Assembly (NCBI RefSeq): GCF_034480035.2
Contig: NZ_CP118753.2
Span: forward strand, 2,442,045 to 2,506,044
Direction: 5' to 3'
Length of the DNA: 64,000 nucleotides
Source of the DNA: Methanosphaera sp. ISO3-F5
Lineage (GTDB): Archaea > Methanobacteriota > Methanobacteria > Methanobacteriales > Methanobacteriaceae
The notes beneath the pieces were generated by a model. The model was not told where the DNA came from. It saw nothing but the letters and a program-made list of their open reading frames with translations, and did no database searches. Both the position numbers and the translations under genes were made by a program. This document shows, piece by piece, positions 63,988 to 64,000 of this stretch. How positions within the stretch are numbered: position 1 is the stretch's first letter; every line of letters begins with the position of its first letter.

Positions 63988-63993
63988 AAGGAG
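63988..63993 (+). promoter_or_regulatory. ribosome-binding site of a gene starting beyond the window
   Basis: AAGGAG lies seven bases before the window end, so a plus-strand start codon should follow at once. The context predicts orc1/cdc6, but no coding sequence is visible. Confidence 0.55.
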
Positions 63994-64000
63994 ATTAAAA

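Larger units (their letters stand above)
63231..64000. other. predicted chromosomal replication origin
   Basis: A 770-base region without genes. Left arm: five direct boxes (63272-63496). Centre: extreme A/T, including 130 bases with no G or C. Right arm: three boxes in the inverted orientation (63861-63977). The region ends with a ribosome site for a plus-strand gene just outside. This is the layout of archaeal origins, where Orc1/Cdc6 binds boxes flanking an unwinding element beside its own gene. From memory, boxes like TTTACACTTGAAA were reported at the Methanothermobacter origin, also near DP1 and cobamide genes. No biochemical proof exists here. Confidence 0.8.

Overview
The window is chromosomal DNA of a very AT-rich methanogenic archaeon of the order Methanobacteriales, most like Methanosphaera (for example M. 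stadtmanae). Archaeal information-processing genes show this (PCNA, GINS51, PolD small subunit, TFS, RpoL, RpoF, SRP54, Pus10, Nop10, aIF2-alpha, L44e, S27e, L21e, Dph2, Csl4). So do an F420-hydrogenase maturation protease, a cobamide pathway, diaminopimelate genes and beta-helix adhesin-like surface proteins. Identification is by recognition of protein families and composition; no database search was possible.

Layout. 1-840: start of a minus-strand gene, two tandem tRNA-Arg genes and a 29-residue membrane peptide. 841-7400: Ser-rich surface protein, an ArsR-type regulator divergent from grpE-dnaK-dnaJ, and an FrhD-like protease. 7380-18675: a long, mostly minus-strand run: EndoQ-like nuclease, PAC2 protein, Nop10, an inserted alpha/beta hydrolase, aIF2-alpha, S27e, L44e, GINS51, PCNA, TFS, Nudix, RpoL, Csl4, Dph2, Hpt. 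18813-29198: srp54-pus10, then an island with two insertion sequences (both with inverted repeats and target duplications) around an adhesin-like gene, then rpl21e-rpoF-ksgA-hemK. 29209-44245: accessory genes: AlgX-like/Ig-like pair, PepSY lipoprotein, YczE-like membrane protein, prepilin-like pair, DUF35/CbiX, ThiL/AmrS, two DUF2207 proteins with LemA, radical SAM/HhH protein. 44286-51815: a ParA with a tiny partner carrying a ParB-like N-terminal tail, then thrS, argS with a guanidinium-exporter-like SMR gene, signal peptidase and ilvD. 52150-63230: tRNA-Arg(TCG), nucleotidyltransferase, lysA-dapF, ferredoxin-like protein, cbiH, PolD DP1, class II aldolase, UPF0147, cbiG-cbiB.

63231-64000 holds no gene and looks like a chromosomal replication origin. 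Five direct copies of a 12-bp box (TTKCAAGTGTAA) are spaced 50-56 bp apart, followed by 130 bp with no G or C, then three copies in the opposite orientation, and a ribosome-binding site at the very end for a gene just outside (predicted orc1/cdc6). Solitary, longer matches to the same box lie in intergenic DNA at 9.6, 56.6 and 61.3 kb.

Other points worth attention: the ParA/ParB-tail pair and its palindromes, a recurrent ACTATTTTTT motif after many genes, inverted repeats next to the ArsR regulator and upstream of rpl44e, and mid-gene flips of A/C versus G/T composition.
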